From NCBI RefSeq assembly GCF_020382885.2, contig NC_058504.1:7492519-7556518 (forward strand): DNA of 64,000 nt, given 5' to 3'. Source of the DNA: Scatophagus argus. Lineage: Eukaryota; Chordata; Actinopteri; Scatophagidae. The position numbers were made by a program, and so were the translations under genes. Under the pieces are notes generated by a model. It had not been told where the DNA came from. It ran no database searches and worked only from the letters and a program-made list of their open reading frames with translations. This document shows positions 58,253 through 64,000 of the stretch, piece after piece. The first letter of the stretch is position 1. Each line of letters starts with the position of its first letter.

Positions 58253-59262
58253 GTAAGTGATTTTAGTGAAATTGACGGGAACTATTAAATAATACGTTTT
58301 TTGTCTGAAACAGCAATGCATTTGTTATTCTCGTTTGTCAAGTTTAGCACCTTTTCCGGTTTCTGTACGCAACAATCTCTCGTCCAATCAAAACTTTGCA
58401 ACGTAGTGCGCAACCGCAATCTATCCGCAACCTCCTACTTATCAGACGTTAAAGTTGTCTTGACGTGAAGATTTAAATTAGTCGAGCAGCAAAATATCAA
58501 ATTTTAAGCTTTTAAGTCAGTGAGTGCACTCAGAAGCACCAGGAAATTATTTTCAAATAACTTTATTGGAATAGGTTAGCATTACAGACACACAAGGCAT
58601 GCAACAAACTTGGGCAAAATAAAAGTACAATTGGTTATAAGAAAGCATAACAAAGAATTGTCCACTGTAATGGTCTTGGTCATACGGAGATTGTTACACC
58701 ATCAGTCACAGATATGTATTCCTTCAATGCAGAGTCTAGGAATTCGTCCACAATGGACTATAATGCGAGAAATCCCATCAAATAGAGTCACTGTAATACA
58801 CTTTGAGACATGTTCATATTTCTTTTTGATGATGGTATGCCATTTTTACTCAGAGAACTTATGTAAGGACAAAACACTTGCTTAAGTAACATAACTGATG
58901 AATGATTCATGATGAAGAAGAAACGTGTTGCTGTAAATTAATTTCCTCATAGGAGACTTGATTGAGGATTCAAAGGTCTGGACACAGGCAAGTAGATTAA
59001 CCTACCCAACAGCATATGCATTAGTTGGAATAAGCACAACTTTCAACAACAGCATTTTACAGGAGTGAAATATAGCATAGACATACAGTAAATACTTTGG
59101 TAATATTCAAAAACTCTATAATAGTAGTAGCATAAAACACAGACAGTGGTCGTTTTTCTTCAAAATGCGTACTTTCTTATTATTTTTTTTAATATGAAGT
59201 TTAATACATTCGCCTCAAACGATTTTCAAGTTACAGTAGACGATGAACATGTGACGGTGACA

Positions 59263-59283
59263 GGCGGAAGAACAACTTCCGCC
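59263..59283. promoter_or_regulatory. Palindromic ETS-type dyad
   Basis: GGCGGAAG and CTTCCGCC form a perfect 8-bp inverted repeat around AACAA. Each half carries the GGAA core of ETS-family sites. It lies 390 bp upstream of the nipa2 ATG and fits a TATA-less housekeeping promoter. Confidence 0.5.
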
Positions 59284-59653
59284 CTCCTCGTGGTTTCCTG
59301 GGCAATTACCAGGAAGTACCATGTAGGCCAGCCAATCAGCTGCTGAAGTAAGTTTTTACGTGAATTCGCAGGTACAGTCTTGCCAAAAGGATCACTTCGC
59401 AGAAGTTTGATAGTGTAATGGATTGAATTAAACCAGTGCCAAGTTAGAGGGCTTTTCAGTATTTAATTCCTAAGCATGTCTACCAGCCTAAAAAACTAAT
59501 TTCGAGATCGTCGGTGTGGTTAAGCTGTCATGTGATTTTAAAACATGACGCCTGTTGTTGCTGGTCTTCAGAAAAGTTCCCGAAAGCTTCGTTTGTCGTA
59601 GAAGTTCTGTTATTTTAGCATTCGTGGGGAAGAGATTCTGTGTTGGCTTTCAG

Positions 59654-62760
<3,107 letters not shown>

Positions 62761-63945
62761 ATAGCTTCTTAAGGAGGACCGGTATTCTTGTCAGTACTTC
62801 AGAAAAAATCCTTATTGTTACTCCAAAGCTTTAATGCACATCACAGCTTTACAGTGTGACTAGTTCGTCAAGTTTATTTTACACAATGCAGTATGCACTG
62901 GATGAACAAAGTTGTTAGTAAGCAGAATGTTCCTGTCAGCACAGTGGATTTCATTTAGTTTTTATCTTGGTTGCACATGATGTTGAAACAGGACAGATTT
63001 CTAATACTATATTATACTGTATAGTATAATGTGAATGTCAGTTGCTCTGCCGTGCACATTGTTGTTTTGTTTTTTGTTTTTACAGTATATTAAGTTTTAA
63101 AACTTAGATATGGGTGGATGGCTGAAATGTATAAATTGCATTTATTTCACTCCTGTGAAGCACACTTTGAAATTGTGTTGTTGTTGTTGTGTCAGATGAA
63201 GAATATTATGGCTAATGACGTCCAAAGCTTCAAATATCACTGCTGCTTTAGTTAGATGAGTTTTGAAAGTTTTACAGTTAAACTATGTGGTTAGCACACT
63301 AGTGGGATAAGAAGAGAATACATAATTATGATAACATTTCCTCATGATACGAACCAATGACCAATTGTAATTTGCTCATTTAATTCCCACAGTGGCACTC
63401 AGACTAAACCGCCAAAAAGGTACGTTTGTGTTTCCTGCAATTATATTTTATGTCTAGGCTTTTTACTGTAACCTGTTTCACAATAATATCTGTATTTAAT
63501 GCAGCCATTTTCAACAGGAGTATGTAGATTTAATGACATGCAGGCTTCTTGGACTTTACACAAAACTAAAATGATTATATAATTAATTGCTTCATCTGCC
63601 CATCACTAAAATTAGTTGAACATTAAATAAGCAAGACTGTTTCTTCTGTTACTAAAAACAATCTTATTTATAGTTTTGCACTTTTAACCTTTGCATATAT
63701 TGTACAAATGTATGACTTTACCACCATTGTGAAGGCACAAGATTTCGCTTGCTCTGAATGCATTTCAGTTATCTGCTGTTGAACAAGTATGACTAATCCC
63801 ATGTACTGTAATGCCTCCGTGTTATTTACAAAGGGCGCCAAAGAATGTTTTTGTTTAAATTTACTCTCAACATGTGCCAATTTGTAACATATATTAAATG
63901 TAACTTTTACTTGTTGTTGTAATGCTGATTAAAGCATAACTGCAA
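62761..63945 (+). other. nipa2: 3' UTR of nipa2
   Basis: AT-rich sequence after the TAG at 62758-62760. It contains a (GTT)n patch near 63177-63191 and ATTAAA hexamers near 63892 and at 63928-63933. A UTR of up to about 1.2 kb is likely. From 63946 to 64000 nothing is recognised. Confidence 0.6.
63928..63933 (+). terminator. nipa2: Polyadenylation signal ATTAAA, nipa2
   Basis: The hexamer within GCTGATTAAAGCATAACTGC, 1.17 kb after the stop codon. It is the most downstream and best-looking candidate in the window; a weaker one lies about 36 bp upstream. Confidence 0.45.
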
Positions 63946-64000
63946 TGTTACTTAACGACAGTTTATCAAAAGAGGCAGAATTATTTGGCATTTTGTTTAT

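Larger units (their letters stand above)
58057..59653. promoter_or_regulatory. Divergent intergenic/promoter region between mars2 and nipa2
   Basis: This 1.6-kb region serves mars2 (minus) and nipa2 (plus). Near mars2 there is a CCAAT box (58384-58388) in a CpG-containing stretch (58360-58435). Near nipa2 there is an ETS dyad (59263-59283), another GGAAGT (59312-59317) and a CCAAT box (59332-59336). Between them, 58550-59150 is AT-rich with nothing recognised. The nipa2 5' UTR probably begins between 59340 and 59600. Confidence 0.5.

Overview
The window is vertebrate nuclear DNA, almost certainly from a ray-finned (teleost, probably percomorph) fish. Long multi-exon genes with GT-AG introns encode close relatives of human proteins, and the introns carry fish-type Tc1/mariner fragments, a tRNA-derived SINE, LINE 3' tails ending in TTCTGATTCTG-like repeats, and simple repeats. 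There is no operon structure. All exon models below were built by hand from reading frame, splice consensus and remembered family sequence. The summed coding lengths are multiples of three for all four genes (4203, 6498, 1779 and 1065 nt including stop).

Layout. 1-1670: no recognisable gene. 1670-2040: CpG-rich promoter with a perfect CRE and probably a 5' UTR exon. 3770-27047 (+): an ABCC5/MRP5-type ABC exporter gene, 28 coding exons, about 1400 aa. Its 4.9-kb second intron holds a striking 9-bp minisatellite and two Tc1-like miniature elements. 27048-28425: its 3' UTR with AATAAA. 28581-29358 (-): the 5'-truncated 3' end of a LINE. 30712-54445 (+): med12, the Mediator kinase-module subunit, 43 coding exons, about 2165 aa, with an ETS-type promoter, two probable GC-AG introns, a SINE with a perfect target-site duplication and glutamine-rich C-terminal exons. 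55459-58056 (-): mars2, mitochondrial methionyl-tRNA synthetase, three coding exons, convergent with med12. 59654-62760 (+): a NIPA2-type Mg2+ transporter, five coding exons, divergent from mars2. 62761-64000: its 3' UTR and flank.

The four genes are functionally unrelated (plasma-membrane export, transcription, mitochondrial translation, Mg2+ transport). The neighbourhood looks like ordinary gene-dense fish chromosome rather than a cluster. I found no undescribed multi-gene system. The most unusual items are the G-rich higher-order minisatellite inside the ABC gene, the two GC-AG introns and overlapping uORF in med12, a ~17-residue gap in the predicted Med12 protein, and an exon-like start/donor sequence between mars2 and nipa2.
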